Source of the DNA: Nitrosomonas ureae
GTDB taxonomy: Bacteria; Pseudomonadota; Gammaproteobacteria; Burkholderiales; Nitrosomonadaceae
Length of the DNA stretch: 64,000 nucleotides
Direction of reading: 5' to 3'
Assembly: GCF_900206265.1 (NCBI RefSeq)
Contig: NZ_LT907782.1
Coordinates: forward strand, 2,914,001 to 2,978,000
The notes beneath the pieces were generated by a model. It had not been told where the DNA came from, ran no database searches, and saw only the letters and a list, made by a program, of their open reading frames with translations. Below are positions 19,938 through 29,791 of the stretch, one piece after another (within the stretch, counting starts at the first letter, position 1; each line of letters begins with the position of its first letter). The translations under genes were made by a program, and so were the position numbers.

Positions 19938-21113
19938 TCAGATCACTTTCACATCAGGTAAAGGAAATCCATTGAAATTACTTGCGTAGGCAGTCGTGTA
20001 AGCGCCTGCGTTCGGTATATAAATGAAATCTCCTTCCTGCATATTATTTGGCAGCATCAACTCATGCATCAGGATATCGACTGAATCACAAGTTGGACCA
20101 GCGATTGACCAAGGAATGTTATTGCCTTCCCGGTCTGTTAGGATTTCATAGCGCAATCCTTCAGTCATTTCTATGACACCGCCAAACATGCCTGCATCCC
20201 AATACATCCATCGTTTTCCATTACGGGTTGCGGTACCCACGACGCGACATACAAAATAAGCTGAATCAGATACTAGGTAACGACCTGGTTCTGCCATAAC
20301 GCGGATACTTTCCGGTAAATCGGCAATGGCTTCGTTGATAACTTCTGCGATGATTTCAATTGAAGGAATGGGTTTGATATGTCGAACTGGATAGCCTCCA
20401 CCAACATTTAGCAATCGGGGATTCAAGCCGACACATCGCATTTCAGCAAAGACTTTCTTAGCACGTTCGATACCTACGCGCCAATTTTGTGGATTACGGC
20501 ATTGAGAACCGACATGGAAGGTGACACCGGCCAGATCTGCTTTGAGCCTCACAGCTTCATGAATAATCTCATTAATATCGGCAAGATGTGTGCCAAATTT
20601 TCCAGCTAAAGGCCAGTCACTGCCAATATTCGGCGTATCAATGCGCAAGTACATTTTTGCATCTGGCTTAACGCTGACTATTTTGCGTAGTTCCTCAATG
20701 CTGTCGAGGACATACCATTCAACCCCTTTGGCAGCAGCATATTCTATGTAAGCTCGGGATTTCATCGGATTACTATAAAATATTTCAGCAGCCGGTACAC
20801 CTAACTTAAGTAGCAAGTCCAACTCGGCAATAGAGGCGATTTCAAATCCAACACCTTCATCGATTAGAGCACTCAGTACACGTGCGTCAGGGTTTGCTTT
20901 GACAGCGTAATGTGGATGAACTCGAGGCATGGCAGCAATGAAACGTTGGGCTTTACGTCGAATGATAGTGCTGTCCACCAGTAAAAAAGGGCGTTGATAG
21001 CCTTTATTCAAGGTTTCTTGAACGTGTTCAAAATTAAGGCTAATCTCAGGATGAGTATCGAATAAGACTTCAGGCTGATCGTATTTCTGAAGTGAAAATG
21101 AGGGCTTAGGCAT
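19938..21113 (-). CDS. Ornithine decarboxylase, fold-type III PLP enzyme
   Basis: The enzyme belongs to the alanine-racemase-fold decarboxylases and most likely makes putrescine from ornithine. PLP binds Lys72 in HYAVKANP. GFEIASIAEL, TFHVGSQC, NVGGGYP, EPGRYLV and the active-site Cys342 in CDSVD with YASNFNGF at the end are the hallmark motifs. The 391-residue size fits eukaryote-like bacterial ODC. Close relatives act on lysine or diaminopimelate, so substrate preference is inferred. The start has an AAGGAG site seven bases ahead. Just 22 bases upstream ends a 21-codon ORF with a stronger ribosome site, which could control this gene. Confidence 0.88.
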   Translation of the reverse strand: MPKPSFSLQKYDQPEVLFDTHPEISLNFEHVQETLNKGYQRPFLLVDSTIIRRKAQRFIAAMPRVHPHYAVKANPDARVLSALIDEGVGFEIASIAELDLLLKLGVPAAEIFYSNPMKSRAYIEYAAAKGVEWYVLDSIEELRKIVSVKPDAKMYLRIDTPNIGSDWPLAGKFGTHLADINEIIHEAVRLKADLAGVTFHVGSQCRNPQNWRVGIERAKKVFAEMRCVGLNPRLLNVGGGYPVRHIKPIPSIEIIAEVINEAIADLPESIRVMAEPGRYLVSDSAYFVCRVVGTATRNGKRWMYWDAGMFGGVIEMTEGLRYEILTDREGNNIPWSIAGPTCDSVDILMHELMLPNNMQEGDFIYIPNAGAYTTAYASNFNGFPLPDVKVI

Positions 21114-21135
21114 GCGTGTGCTCCTTTAAAAAACG

Positions 21136-21201
21136 CTACGTTTCAGGAATATGAACATTGACTAAATCAGCTGGGGCGATAAAGTTCTTTATGCTTCTCA
21201 T
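21136..21201 (-). CDS. Putative 21-residue leader peptide of the ornithine decarboxylase gene
   Basis: This short ORF begins MRSIKNFIAPADLVN and ends HIPET. A near-perfect GAGGAGG ribosome site lies five bases before its ATG, stronger than that of the gene it precedes. Its stop is 22 bases ahead of the decarboxylase start. Leader ORFs that sense ornithine or polyamines are known before ornithine decarboxylase genes (speF in enterics), but this peptide does not resemble SpeFL in sequence. It may be a regulatory uORF or a small protein in its own right; conservation data would decide. Confidence 0.5.
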   Translation of the reverse strand: MRSIKNFIAPADLVNVHIPET

Positions 21202-21418
21202 GATGACCTCCTCATTGATAAGTTTACTGACGAATAAAAAGCACGCATTATATTCCGCATTTCAAGCAAAGCAAGCATTTTTTTAATATAAAAATATTTT
21301 GTTATATTAAATAATAAACAGTTTAAAACAATGTGTTGCATTAAATAAGATGATCATTGCGATAGACGGTTATTTTATAAAAAAGTTTAGATGAAGCTTA
21401 GGGTTTACTGATGGTTTG

Positions 21419-22651
21419 TCAGTGCCATTGTATGTTTAGGTAACCATCTGTTTCTTCATTAAATTTGAAGTAGAATCGATTTTCACCACGAATGATAGTT
21501 TTTTGTTGCATAAATGGGCTAAAAGGTCCAGCAGCAGAGAATGATCGTTCGATTCTCAAACGCCCTGCACGTGGCGAAAAGAATTTCAGCATAAAATGTC
21601 CCGGGCTTGTTTCTTCTAGATGCGGAGCGAAGGGTTTTGCCAATGGTTCACCGATGAATAGGCCTTGGCCCGGCCAGGCAACACTTTTCCAATAAGCTTC
21701 AAGCGCAGAAGCGCCTAATGCATACTGAAACATGGCCACTATGGGTGAGGGGAATTTTTGTGGAAAACTACAAGGTTCAACAACGGTTCCATAGCTTGCT
21801 GTGGCTCCGGCCTCCAGCCAACGCAAGCTGCTCATTTGCGGAGAATCAGTCAACTTGCCGCCAGCCGAAGTTAAATGATCTGCTAAAGCGCCCGGGAGAA
21901 AGCGCAGTGTTTCGAGCATGAATACTTTTTTCAAGCCGGTAAAGTAAAAAAGCACATCCTTACGCTCGGAAATGTAATCGGCTGTTAGTATTTGCATGGG
22001 AAATACGTCATCCAGTTCTTCCGCGATTTGTGTAAAGCTGGCTGACCGACTGTTGCGTGCTTTATCCGAAGTATTCATTAAATAGGCTTGGCCTTTAGGA
22101 AAGCTGTAGTCTGAACGTATGCCACGGTCGATCAACGCCTTGATGTGTTCGAAAGAGGTTCCGGCAAGCATCATCGCAGGGCGCAGCTTGTAATCGTCAT
22201 AGGGATAAAAGCTGGATGAGTTGAAGTAGGGACTACGAGCGGTCGATCCACAGGGATCGGCGCAGTATCGCTTGTCGAAACCAAAAGCCAGAGCGGATGT
22301 CAATGACATGCAACCGACCCGGTATGGCGTGGTCCAGGCAACGGCGAATGCCTGTACATGTTCAGGGGTAAGCTGGTCAATAGCTGCTTTTAGTTGCCTG
22401 AATTCCTTTGGGGTTATAATGCTACGCTCAGATGAGAAGCGTAGCTTAACGATGTTTGTTTCGGGTATTTGTCTTGCTTGCTGGTAGTAATTGCCTATTT
22501 GCCGGGATAATGGATCGTTCTCATTAATAATGACTGCGATGTCGTTAGGTTCCAAACTGGTTCGTGGTAAGGAAATGCGATTCTGTGCTTCCACTGGCAA
22601 AGCTGCAGAAAAAGAAATAATCACCAGTAAGACGAAAAATTGCTGGATCAA
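21419..22651 (-). CDS. TIGR03790 family exported protein
   Basis: The 410-residue product starts with a signal peptide (about 1-22, cleaved after VEA). It carries the family's conserved opening NDIAVIINENDPLSRQIGNYYQQARQIPE and the later WLEAGATASYGTVVEPC and GQGLFIGEPLAKPFAP segments. The family has no established biochemical role. It is found in betaproteobacteria and other environmental bacteria. The first codon is TTG and no clear ribosome site precedes it, but the signal peptide makes this start necessary. It stands alone between the decarboxylase and dcd. Confidence 0.8.
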   Translation of the reverse strand: MIQQFFVLLVIISFSAALPVEAQNRISLPRTSLEPNDIAVIINENDPLSRQIGNYYQQARQIPETNIVKLRFSSERSIITPKEFRQLKAAIDQLTPEHVQAFAVAWTTPYRVGCMSLTSALAFGFDKRYCADPCGSTARSPYFNSSSFYPYDDYKLRPAMMLAGTSFEHIKALIDRGIRSDYSFPKGQAYLMNTSDKARNSRSASFTQIAEELDDVFPMQILTADYISERKDVLFYFTGLKKVFMLETLRFLPGALADHLTSAGGKLTDSPQMSSLRWLEAGATASYGTVVEPCSFPQKFPSPIVAMFQYALGASALEAYWKSVAWPGQGLFIGEPLAKPFAPHLEETSPGHFMLKFFSPRAGRLRIERSFSAAGPFSPFMQQKTIIRGENRFYFKFNEETDGYLNIQWH

Positions 22652-22708
22652 AGTTAAATTCTATTATGTAAAATCAAAGTAATTACACGCTGATTAACAA
22701 ATACAACT

Positions 22709-23275
22709 TTAGATTTTCGGCAGCGTCACACCATGCTGTCCTTGATATTTACCGCCTCGATCTTTATATGAAGTTTCACACACTTCATCCGCTTCGAAAA
22801 ATATTACTTGTGCTACGCCTTCATTGGCATAGATTTTAGCCGGCAGGGGGGTTGTATTGGAAAATTCCAATGTGACATACCCTTCCCACTCCGGTTCAAA
22901 GGGGGTGACATTGACAATGATGCCGCAGCGGGCGTAGGTGGACTTGCCCAGACAAATAGTTAATATATTGCGGGGGATACGGAAAAATTCGACGGTACGT
23001 GCCAGGGCGAAGGAATTGGGGGGAATGATGCATACGTCATTTTTGACATCAACAAATGAGTTGGAGTCAAAATTCTTCGGATCAACAATCGTTGAATTGA
23101 TATTGGTGAACAATTTAAATTCATCCGAACAGCGGATATCGTAACCATAGCTTGATGTTCCATAGGAAACAATGCGTTGATTATCCTTTTGACGAATTTG
23201 ATCGGGTTCGAATGGCTCAATCATGCCGTATTCCAGGACCATGCGTCGTATCCATTTGTCTGATTTAATTGTCAT
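22709..23275 (-). CDS. dcd: dCTP deaminase
   Basis: Dcd deaminates dCTP to dUTP, the main precursor of dUMP for ThyA in many bacteria. The 188-residue protein has the trimeric dUTPase-like core: [24 protein letters not shown] and [17 protein letters not shown] with the catalytic Glu. [11 protein letters not shown] closes the C-terminal. It sits 14 bases downstream of mrp on the same strand, so the two are likely co-transcribed. Confidence 0.97.
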   Translation of the reverse strand: MTIKSDKWIRRMVLEYGMIEPFEPDQIRQKDNQRIVSYGTSSYGYDIRCSDEFKLFTNINSTIVDPKNFDSNSFVDVKNDVCIIPPNSFALARTVEFFRIPRNILTICLGKSTYARCGIIVNVTPFEPEWEGYVTLEFSNTTPLPAKIYANEGVAQVIFFEADEVCETSYKDRGGKYQGQHGVTLPKI

Positions 23276-23289
23276 GCCTTCAGCAGCTC

Positions 23290-24378
23290 CTAGTCATCTT
23301 CCATAATGATTTTGGTGAACAATTCAGAATGATCTTCGGCGCATTCGGCAACCTTAACGGCAATACGCCGTGCAATCAACCGGTAGATTCCGGCTATTTT
23401 TCCATCCGGTTCAGCAACGACGCTGGGTTTTCCCGTATCCGTATGCTCACGAATTTTGATATCGAGTGGCAGAGCACCGAGAAATTCCACCTTGTAATCC
23501 TGACACATTTTTTCACCACCGCCGGTACCAAATATCGGTTCGGTATGCCCACATTGTGAACAGGTATGCGTGCTCATATTTTCGACGATACCCAAAATCG
23601 GAATGCCCACTTTTTCAAACATTTTTAAGCCCTTGCGGGCATCCAGTAAGGCAATATCCTGCGGCGTGGTGACGATCACCGCGCCGGTTACCGGTATTTT
23701 TTGCGCCAGTGTCAATTGAATATCGCCTGTACCTGGTGGTAAATCAACAATTAAATAATCCAGATCTTTCCAATTGGTATCGTTCAATAATTGCTGCAAG
23801 GCTTGCGTAACCATCGGGCCGCGCCAAACCATCGGAGTCTCAACGTCAACCAGCAAACCGATCGACATTGCTTGAATACCATGCGCCTGCATCGGTTCCA
23901 TGGTTTTGCCATCAAAAGATTCCGGGTGACCGGTGATACCGAGCATTTGAGGTTGTGACGGTCCATAAATATCGGCATCCAGAATGCCTACGGAAGCGCC
24001 TTCCGCTGCTAATGCCAGAGCTAGATTGACTGCCGTGGCGGATTTTCCGACACCGCCCTTACCGGATGCAACTGCGATGATATTTTTGACCCCGGGAATC
24101 AGTTTGACGCCCCGTTGCACACCATGCGGGATAATTTTACTGGTCACTGTCACTTGGATATTTGCAATGCCGGGTATTGATCGCAAAGCCTCGCTAATCT
24201 GGCTTTGCACTGTATTTTTAACGCTATTGGCGGGGTATCCCAGTTCGATGTCAATTGCAGTATTATTTTGCTCAACCCGGATCGAGCGTACGGCTTTTGC
24301 GCTGATATAATCCTTGCCCGTGGTCGGATCAATGGTCAGAGAGAGAATTGTTTGTATTTGTTGTTCAGAAATGGTCAC
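23290..24378 (-). CDS. mrp: Iron-sulfur cluster carrier ATPase Mrp (ApbC)
   Basis: Mrp carries and delivers Fe-S clusters. Residues about 1-90 form a DUF59/MIP18-like domain. A deviant Walker [16 protein letters not shown], follows at about 107, with [16 protein letters not shown] as Walker B and a CSQCGH cluster-binding CxxC near residue 270. The start is GTG with an AAGGAG site. It is divergent from metG with 125 bases between, the widespread mrp/metG arrangement. Confidence 0.94.
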   Translation of the reverse strand: MTISEQQIQTILSLTIDPTTGKDYISAKAVRSIRVEQNNTAIDIELGYPANSVKNTVQSQISEALRSIPGIANIQVTVTSKIIPHGVQRGVKLIPGVKNIIAVASGKGGVGKSATAVNLALALAAEGASVGILDADIYGPSQPQMLGITGHPESFDGKTMEPMQAHGIQAMSIGLLVDVETPMVWRGPMVTQALQQLLNDTNWKDLDYLIVDLPPGTGDIQLTLAQKIPVTGAVIVTTPQDIALLDARKGLKMFEKVGIPILGIVENMSTHTCSQCGHTEPIFGTGGGEKMCQDYKVEFLGALPLDIKIREHTDTGKPSVVAEPDGKIAGIYRLIARRIAVKVAECAEDHSELFTKIIMEDD

Positions 24379-24503
24379 TACAAAGCTCCTTATTACTGCC
24401 GGTCAGCGGCGAACAATTTAATAAAGGGATGGTAACAAATATCAGGAATGCGCACACAGTTTGTTACAATTAGCGTTTATTCAATCCAGGCTGTGAATAG
24501 CGA

Positions 24504-26609
24504 ATGAGCAAGCGAAAAATTCTGATTACTTCTGCACTTCCATACGCCAACGGCAGTATCCATTTAGGTCATCTAGTGGAATATATTCAAACCGATATTT
24601 GGGTGCGATTTCAGAAAATGCGCGGGCATGAGGTCTATTATGTATGCGCCGATGATACGCATGGCACGCCGATCATGTTGCGCGCGGAAAAAGAAGGCAT
24701 TACACCGGAAGCTTTGATCGCGCGCGTTCATTCAGAACACTTAGGGGATTTTAGCGGATTTCATATTCAATTTGACAATTATTACAGTACCCATTCAACG
24801 GAAACTCGGTATTTCTCCGAAGATATCTACGCTAAGCTAAAAGCTGCGGGTTTAATTGCTGTGCGTGGCATTGAACAACTTTACGATCCGGTCAAGAATA
24901 TGTTCCTGCCAGACCGGTTTGTCAAGGGAGAGTGTCCCAAGTGTGGAGCTAAAGATCAGTACGGCGATTCGTGCGAAGTATGCGGCGCGGCGTATGTTCC
25001 AACCGAGCTGAAAAATCCCTATTCCGCCGTATCGGGTGCAAAGCCGATCAACAAATCATCCGAACATTATTTCTTTAGCTTATCCGATCCGCGTTGTGTA
25101 GATTTTTTAAGGCATTGGACTTGTGAAGGTGACCATTTGCAGCTTGAGGCCGCCAACAAAATGCGCGAGTGGGTCGGCGAAGCAGGAGAAAATAAGCTTT
25201 CGGATTGGGATATTTCACGTGATGCCCCCTATTTCGGTTTTGAAATTCCCGATGCACCCGGTAAATATTTTTATGTCTGGCTTGATGCACCGGTGGGTTA
25301 CATGGGTAGCTTCAAGAATTTATGCGAACGAGAAAAGATCCAGTTCGATGAATTTTGGCAACCACAATCCAATACGGAACTGTATCACTTCATCGGTAAG
25401 GACATTTTATATTTCCATGCCTTATTCTGGCCCGCGATGCTGCAAAATGCCGGATACCGCACACCGACGAAGATTTTTGCGCATGGTTTTCTGACTGTGA
25501 ATGGAGAAAAAATGAGCAAGTCGCGCGGCACGTTCATCACTGCGGAAAGTTATTTGAGACAGGGTTTGAATCCCGAATGGTTGCGTTACTACTACGCAGC
25601 CAAGCTGAACAGCACATTGGAAGATATCGATTTGAATCTGGAAGATTTTGTCGCTCGCGTCAACTCTGATTTGATTGGTAAGTTTATTAACATTGCAAGC
25701 CGTTGCGCGGGTTTTATCAGCAAGCGATTTGAGGGCAGGCTGGTTAATGGCGCGCAGTATCAAATTCTACAACAGATGGTAAATGAGCGTTTTGCCGCAT
25801 GGAGGCCGGAGGTTATTGAACATGCATTTGAAGCGCGTGAATATTCTGCCGCCATTCGCCAAATCATGAAATTTGCTGACGAAGCAAACGAAATGATTCA
25901 CCAACTCGCGCCATGGGAAATCGCCAGAAACCCCGATCGTAGTGACGATTTGCAACGTACTTGCAGCCTTGGCGTTCAATTGTTTTATTTGTTATCGCGC
26001 TATCTGAAACCGGTCCTGCCCGCCACTGCGCAACAAATAGAAACCTTTCTTAACTGGGCGCCTTTGACTTGGCCGCAGCTGCGTGACGATCAACCGGTTT
26101 CCGATTTATTGCTGCCCGCGGGTCATAAGATCAACATTTACCAGCATTTGATGACACGCATCGATACCAAACAAGTCGATGCGTTAATTGCTGCCAATAC
26201 GCAGAGTTTTACGCCTGCGGCGCAAGATGCGCCGATAAGGCATGCAGAAAAGCAACAACATGCAGTTGCGCCGCTTGCCAAGACTATTTCCATCGACGAT
26301 TTCAGTAAAATTGATTTGCGTATCGCTAAAATTGTCAATGCAGAAGATGTGCCCGGCGCGGAAAAGTTGTTGAAGTTAACGCTCGATATCGGCAGTGAGC
26401 AGCGTGTGGTTTTTGCCGGAATCAAATCCGCTTATGATCCGGAGCAACTCAAAGGACGCTTGACTGTAATGGTCGCAAATCTCGCGCCACGGCAAATGAA
26501 ATTCGGCTTATCGGAAGGCATGGTATTGGCTGCTGGCGGTGGCAATCCAGGTGAGTTATTCATTTTATCACCGGATGCTGGCGCACAACCTGGCATGCGG
26601 GTTAAGTAG
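24504..26609 (+). CDS. metG: Methionyl-tRNA synthetase
   Basis: MetG charges tRNA-Met. The 701-residue protein has the HIGH-class motif [10 protein letters not shown], a zinc knuckle ([17 protein letters not shown]) and the KMSKSRGTF loop. An anticodon-binding helical domain follows, and a C-terminal EMAP-II-like tRNA-binding domain starts at about residue 595 ([27 protein letters not shown]). The length fits the dimeric proteobacterial form with that extra domain. A DUF4440-like gene follows after eight bases. Confidence 0.98.
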   Translation: MSKRKILITSALPYANGSIHLGHLVEYIQTDIWVRFQKMRGHEVYYVCADDTHGTPIMLRAEKEGITPEALIARVHSEHLGDFSGFHIQFDNYYSTHSTETRYFSEDIYAKLKAAGLIAVRGIEQLYDPVKNMFLPDRFVKGECPKCGAKDQYGDSCEVCGAAYVPTELKNPYSAVSGAKPINKSSEHYFFSLSDPRCVDFLRHWTCEGDHLQLEAANKMREWVGEAGENKLSDWDISRDAPYFGFEIPDAPGKYFYVWLDAPVGYMGSFKNLCEREKIQFDEFWQPQSNTELYHFIGKDILYFHALFWPAMLQNAGYRTPTKIFAHGFLTVNGEKMSKSRGTFITAESYLRQGLNPEWLRYYYAAKLNSTLEDIDLNLEDFVARVNSDLIGKFINIASRCAGFISKRFEGRLVNGAQYQILQQMVNERFAAWRPEVIEHAFEAREYSAAIRQIMKFADEANEMIHQLAPWEIARNPDRSDDLQRTCSLGVQLFYLLSRYLKPVLPATAQQIETFLNWAPLTWPQLRDDQPVSDLLLPAGHKINIYQHLMTRIDTKQVDALIAANTQSFTPAAQDAPIRHAEKQQHAVAPLAKTISIDDFSKIDLRIAKIVNAEDVPGAEKLLKLTLDIGSEQRVVFAGIKSAYDPEQLKGRLTVMVANLAPRQMKFGLSEGMVLAAGGGNPGELFILSPDAGAQPGMRVK

Positions 26610-26617
26610 CTGTTTGT

Positions 26618-26983
26618 ATGGAACTGAATATATTTGTTAAACAAATCCAACAATTGGAACTTAGGTTATTGCAAAGTGATCTGACCGCGCATCCTGAATT
26701 GATTGATGAATTGTTGGCGGAAAATTTTGAAGAAGTTGATAGTAATGGAGAAATTCGTACCAGAAACGACGTGATCGATTGGTTGTTACACAAAGATAAG
26801 CACATTCAATGGACCTTTAAGGATTTTCGTATTAAAGCACTAACGGATGATATGGTGCTGGCAATTTATTCGTTGTGCAAACCGGATTGCATGAATGGCG
26901 CAGGGTCCACCAGAACCTCAATTTGGCAGTACCAGAAAAACCGGTGGAAAATGGTTTTTCACCAAGCATCCAGGAAAAATTAA
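26618..26983 (+). CDS. DUF4440 / NTF2-like small protein
   Basis: The 121-residue product has the cystatin-like NTF2 fold pattern: an N-terminal helix pair (IQQLELRLLQSD, ELIDELLAENFEEVDSNG), the RTRNDVIDWL helix and paired strands ending WQYQKNRWKMVFHQAS. Such proteins may bind small ligands or act as simple enzymes; no function can be given from sequence. It lies eight bases after metG and 24 bases before yggS, so it probably belongs to the metG transcript. Confidence 0.75.
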   Translation: MELNIFVKQIQQLELRLLQSDLTAHPELIDELLAENFEEVDSNGEIRTRNDVIDWLLHKDKHIQWTFKDFRIKALTDDMVLAIYSLCKPDCMNGAGSTRTSIWQYQKNRWKMVFHQASRKN

Positions 26984-27007
26984 TTTCTCGAATAACAGGA
27001 GCAGCCC

Positions 27008-27757
27008 GTGGAATTCAGCGCAGAGCAGCAATTCAAAGACATCCAGAACAATCTCTCAACTGTCAAGCAACGCATTGTTGATGCTTGCAAGAAAGCGGGA
27101 CGTGATCCTGCCAGTGTGCGATTGCTGCCAGTAACAAAAACGGTGCCTGCGGAAAGATTGCGCATTGCCTACGCTGCGGGTTGTCACGAAATGGGCGAAA
27201 ACAAGATTCAGGAAGCGCGCGAGAAATCCGAGGTATTGAGCGACTTAAACATCAAATGGGCGGTCATCGGTCATTTGCAAACCAATAAAGCCAAATATCT
27301 GGCTCGCTTCGCCAATGAATTTCAAGCACTTGATAGCCTTAAAGTTGCCGAGGAACTCGACAAGCGTCTGCAAAATGAAGGGAGGGCGATTGATGTGTAT
27401 GTGCAAATCAACAGTTCCGGCGAGGCCAGCAAGTTCGGTCTTCCACCTGAGGATGTACGCGATTTTGTCCAGAAACTCCCCAATTATTCGTCGTTGCGGA
27501 TTAAAGGACTGATGACATTGGCCATTTTTTCTTCGGATCACGATCGGGTGCGCGAATGTTTCGTCAAAATGCGTGAAATCCAGGCCATGTTGCGCCAGGA
27601 AGCACCGGCTGGATTGTCATTTGACGAGCTATCAATGGGCATGTCGGGAGATTATGAATTGGCGATTGAGGAAGGTGCAACGGTGGTGCGGGTTGGGCAG
27701 GCGATATTCGGTAAGCGGCCACTGCCGGATAGCCATTATTGGCCTGGATTGGGGTAA
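27008..27757 (+). CDS. yggS: YggS family PLP homeostasis protein
   Basis: YggS (PLPHP) binds pyridoxal phosphate and balances free PLP and amino-acid pools. It does not act as a racemase. The PLP lysine lies in LPVTKTVP, followed by GENKIQEAREK, AVIGHLQTNKAKYL, KGLMTLAIF and the phosphate-binding SMGMSGDYELAIEEGATVVRVGQAIFG. The start is GTG after an AGGAGC site. It is encoded last in the apparent metG transcript. Confidence 0.94.
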   Translation: MEFSAEQQFKDIQNNLSTVKQRIVDACKKAGRDPASVRLLPVTKTVPAERLRIAYAAGCHEMGENKIQEAREKSEVLSDLNIKWAVIGHLQTNKAKYLARFANEFQALDSLKVAEELDKRLQNEGRAIDVYVQINSSGEASKFGLPPEDVRDFVQKLPNYSSLRIKGLMTLAIFSSDHDRVRECFVKMREIQAMLRQEAPAGLSFDELSMGMSGDYELAIEEGATVVRVGQAIFGKRPLPDSHYWPGLG

Positions 27758-27887
27758 TGAAAGATTTTCGGAGCGATATAAAATCCGTTCCGAAGATACG
27801 GAGCAGACATTGTATGTTGATTCATGTGGAGAGCATTTTGGAGCGAGTTATGCCATTATAAGTCGGAATATGAGGGAGGTAGAAAAG

Positions 27888-27935
27888 ATGAGAATATTAA
27901 ATGATGTAAAATCTGAATCTATTTTTGCTTTATGA
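27888..27935 (+). other. 15-codon ORF with a strong ribosome site
   Basis: The ORF MRILNDVKSESIFAL follows an AGGGAGGT ribosome site eight bases before its ATG. Its stop runs into the end of the convergent hypothetical gene. It could be the 5' stump of a gene whose remainder was replaced by the accessory DNA at 27.9-28.7 kb. It could also be a free-standing small peptide or chance. Confidence 0.3.
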
Positions 27936-28712
27936 CTTCTCTACTAATCTTTGTTGCGTAAAATAAAAAAGATTATCGAATAGGTCAATTGGTATATCGA
28001 GCCCTAGACCAAAATAAGCAGTACGAAACTCCTCAAGCTTTAAAGGTGAACCATCAAATTGTTCCCGACCTCTAGAGAACTCAAATATTCTATTAACAAG
28101 AGCTTGCAATTCTCCAAGAGAATACATATACGAAACTATATTTTGAGGAATTTGTACTATGTTGCTACTTTCACTAAATTCGTTTTCTAAACTTTGTAAT
28201 CTTGAGTGGTGAATTTGTAAGCGAGTTAAAATACAAGCTAAGTGCTCACCAAAATCCGGTTTGGAAAATACGATGCAACGGCTAAATATTTTTTTATATG
28301 AACAGGGCAATTTTGGTAATGGTTTTTTTAAAGGTGTTTTACATTTATCCTTTGCATTATTTGCTCTATCCCAAGCTTCCTTTAACAAAGGAGAACACTG
28401 CTGAAAATATGAAGTAAGCTCGCTTAGGGTCTCAGGAAGGAATGCTCGAGCAGCGACAAATTCGCGCTCGCTTTGTTTTTTAGCGTTGTATCTAGATATA
28501 TTGAAAGCGATTAAACTTGAAGTAAAAGCAAGTATGCCAACATTGAGAGATTGCCAACTGTGCCACACACTTTGCACATAAATCAATTCCCCTTTTCCTA
28601 CAATAAAAGGGCATACAACCATGCTAATAATATAAATAACAAAAAACGGCCAAACTGCCCAGTTTAAAATGTTTATCCAGTCGTCAGTTTTTAGAATAAA
28701 AATACGTTTCAA
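27930..28712 (-). CDS. Hypothetical two-span membrane protein
   Basis: The family is not recognised. The 260-residue product has two membrane spans near the N-terminus (about 15-38 and 54-72). A cytoplasmic, mostly helical region of about 180 residues follows, with several cysteines and a PLPKLPCSYKK stretch. The start is TTG with an AAGGAA site. Base use is visibly more AT-rich than in the flanking genes, and it has no functional link to yggS or to the downstream gene, so acquisition by transfer is likely. Confidence 0.55.
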   Translation of the reverse strand: MKRIFILKTDDWINILNWAVWPFFVIYIISMVVCPFIVGKGELIYVQSVWHSWQSLNVGILAFTSSLIAFNISRYNAKKQSEREFVAARAFLPETLSELTSYFQQCSPLLKEAWDRANNAKDKCKTPLKKPLPKLPCSYKKIFSRCIVFSKPDFGEHLACILTRLQIHHSRLQSLENEFSESSNIVQIPQNIVSYMYSLGELQALVNRIFEFSRGREQFDGSPLKLEEFRTAYFGLGLDIPIDLFDNLFYFTQQRLVEKS

Positions 28713-28763
28713 TAGATATTCCTTTGATTTTGAACTGAGATGTTTACTTCTACATTTCTCCTT

Positions 28764-29747
28764 CTATTGCGATGAGCTAGACTTGGATTTGTATAGTTGA
28801 AGGTGTTCCTCACTACAAAAAAATTGCTCTTTATCTTGGATGGCCTCATCCCGCGGTACCGGTACGTTACACTGTGCGCACTGAACGAGTTCTCTGGAAT
28901 TCGAATGGATAAATTTGCTATCCGATGCAGGATAATGTTTTTTTGTTTCAGCTTCGTCCTTCTTTGATTCTTCAGTGGCATTAGTCCAGTTTGCTTGCTG
29001 ATAATCGTGCCCGGATTCGTTATTTTTGAACCGGAGGGGTTCATTCAGGAAAATATCTTTATAACTCACATAAATGGAAGTGAAAATCGTTGGAATCAGA
29101 ATCACGAGTCCCACACCGTAAGGCATTATGCTCAGAATGGTTAGAAGGATGAGCGTGATGCCATAGAGTTGGAAAGGAATGAAATTTCTTAAGCAAGCAA
29201 AAAAGCTTTTTTGCATGGCGGCAATAGGCGGAATATTGTGAAAGATCACCAATAGCGGAGAAAACCAGGATGCCATCATGAGCGGAATGGAAAGCGCTAA
29301 TGTAAGCAACGATGCTGTGAGCATATTGCTCATGACGCCCATGAGCTCGCTTTCATCGACTCGTTTTCCATATAGCAGCATGTCCGTCATTTGAGAGCCT
29401 CCAACCAGGATGACCAAACCAATAATCAGAATTTGCCCGATCAGATAGATGCCGCCGATAGTGATTAAGGGTACTGGATTGGTTTTGAAAGCCATGAATA
29501 AATGCGATATATCCAAAGGTCTACCCTGTTCCATGTCTTTGCAGCCCAGCATGATACCGGCCAGAAAAACGGGTGAAATCAAGGTGAAAATAAATTTCCC
29601 CAGTAGTGGCACCAATGACATGGTAATAGCGATCAACATCAAGGAAAAGCATACAAATACCCAGGCTAGCGGGGCTTTGCGGAACAGGTAGAAGCCGCTT
29701 AAGATCCATTGCAATCCCTGTTTTGCATTAACTTGATGAATTTCCAT
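28764..29747 (-). CDS. BPSS1780-type membrane protein with C-terminal zinc module
   Basis: The first 230 residues form a BPSS1780-like inner-membrane protein with about six spans, beginning EIHQVNAKQGLQWILSGFYLF. A charged linker of about 50 residues follows. The C-terminal 45 residues hold LVQCAQCNVPVPRDEAIQ and FFCSEEHLQLY. This CxxC plus CxxxH pattern is typical of small zinc-binding PP0621-type proteins, which are usually encoded alone. The fusion is the odd feature. Function is unknown. thrB lies directly upstream on the same strand. Confidence 0.75.
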   Translation of the reverse strand: MEIHQVNAKQGLQWILSGFYLFRKAPLAWVFVCFSLMLIAITMSLVPLLGKFIFTLISPVFLAGIMLGCKDMEQGRPLDISHLFMAFKTNPVPLITIGGIYLIGQILIIGLVILVGGSQMTDMLLYGKRVDESELMGVMSNMLTASLLTLALSIPLMMASWFSPLLVIFHNIPPIAAMQKSFFACLRNFIPFQLYGITLILLTILSIMPYGVGLVILIPTIFTSIYVSYKDIFLNEPLRFKNNESGHDYQQANWTNATEESKKDEAETKKHYPASDSKFIHSNSRELVQCAQCNVPVPRDEAIQDKEQFFCSEEHLQLYKSKSSSSQ

Positions 29748-29791
29748 TGATGTTTCTCCAGTTGAATTCGGTGATTAATATGAATAATGAG

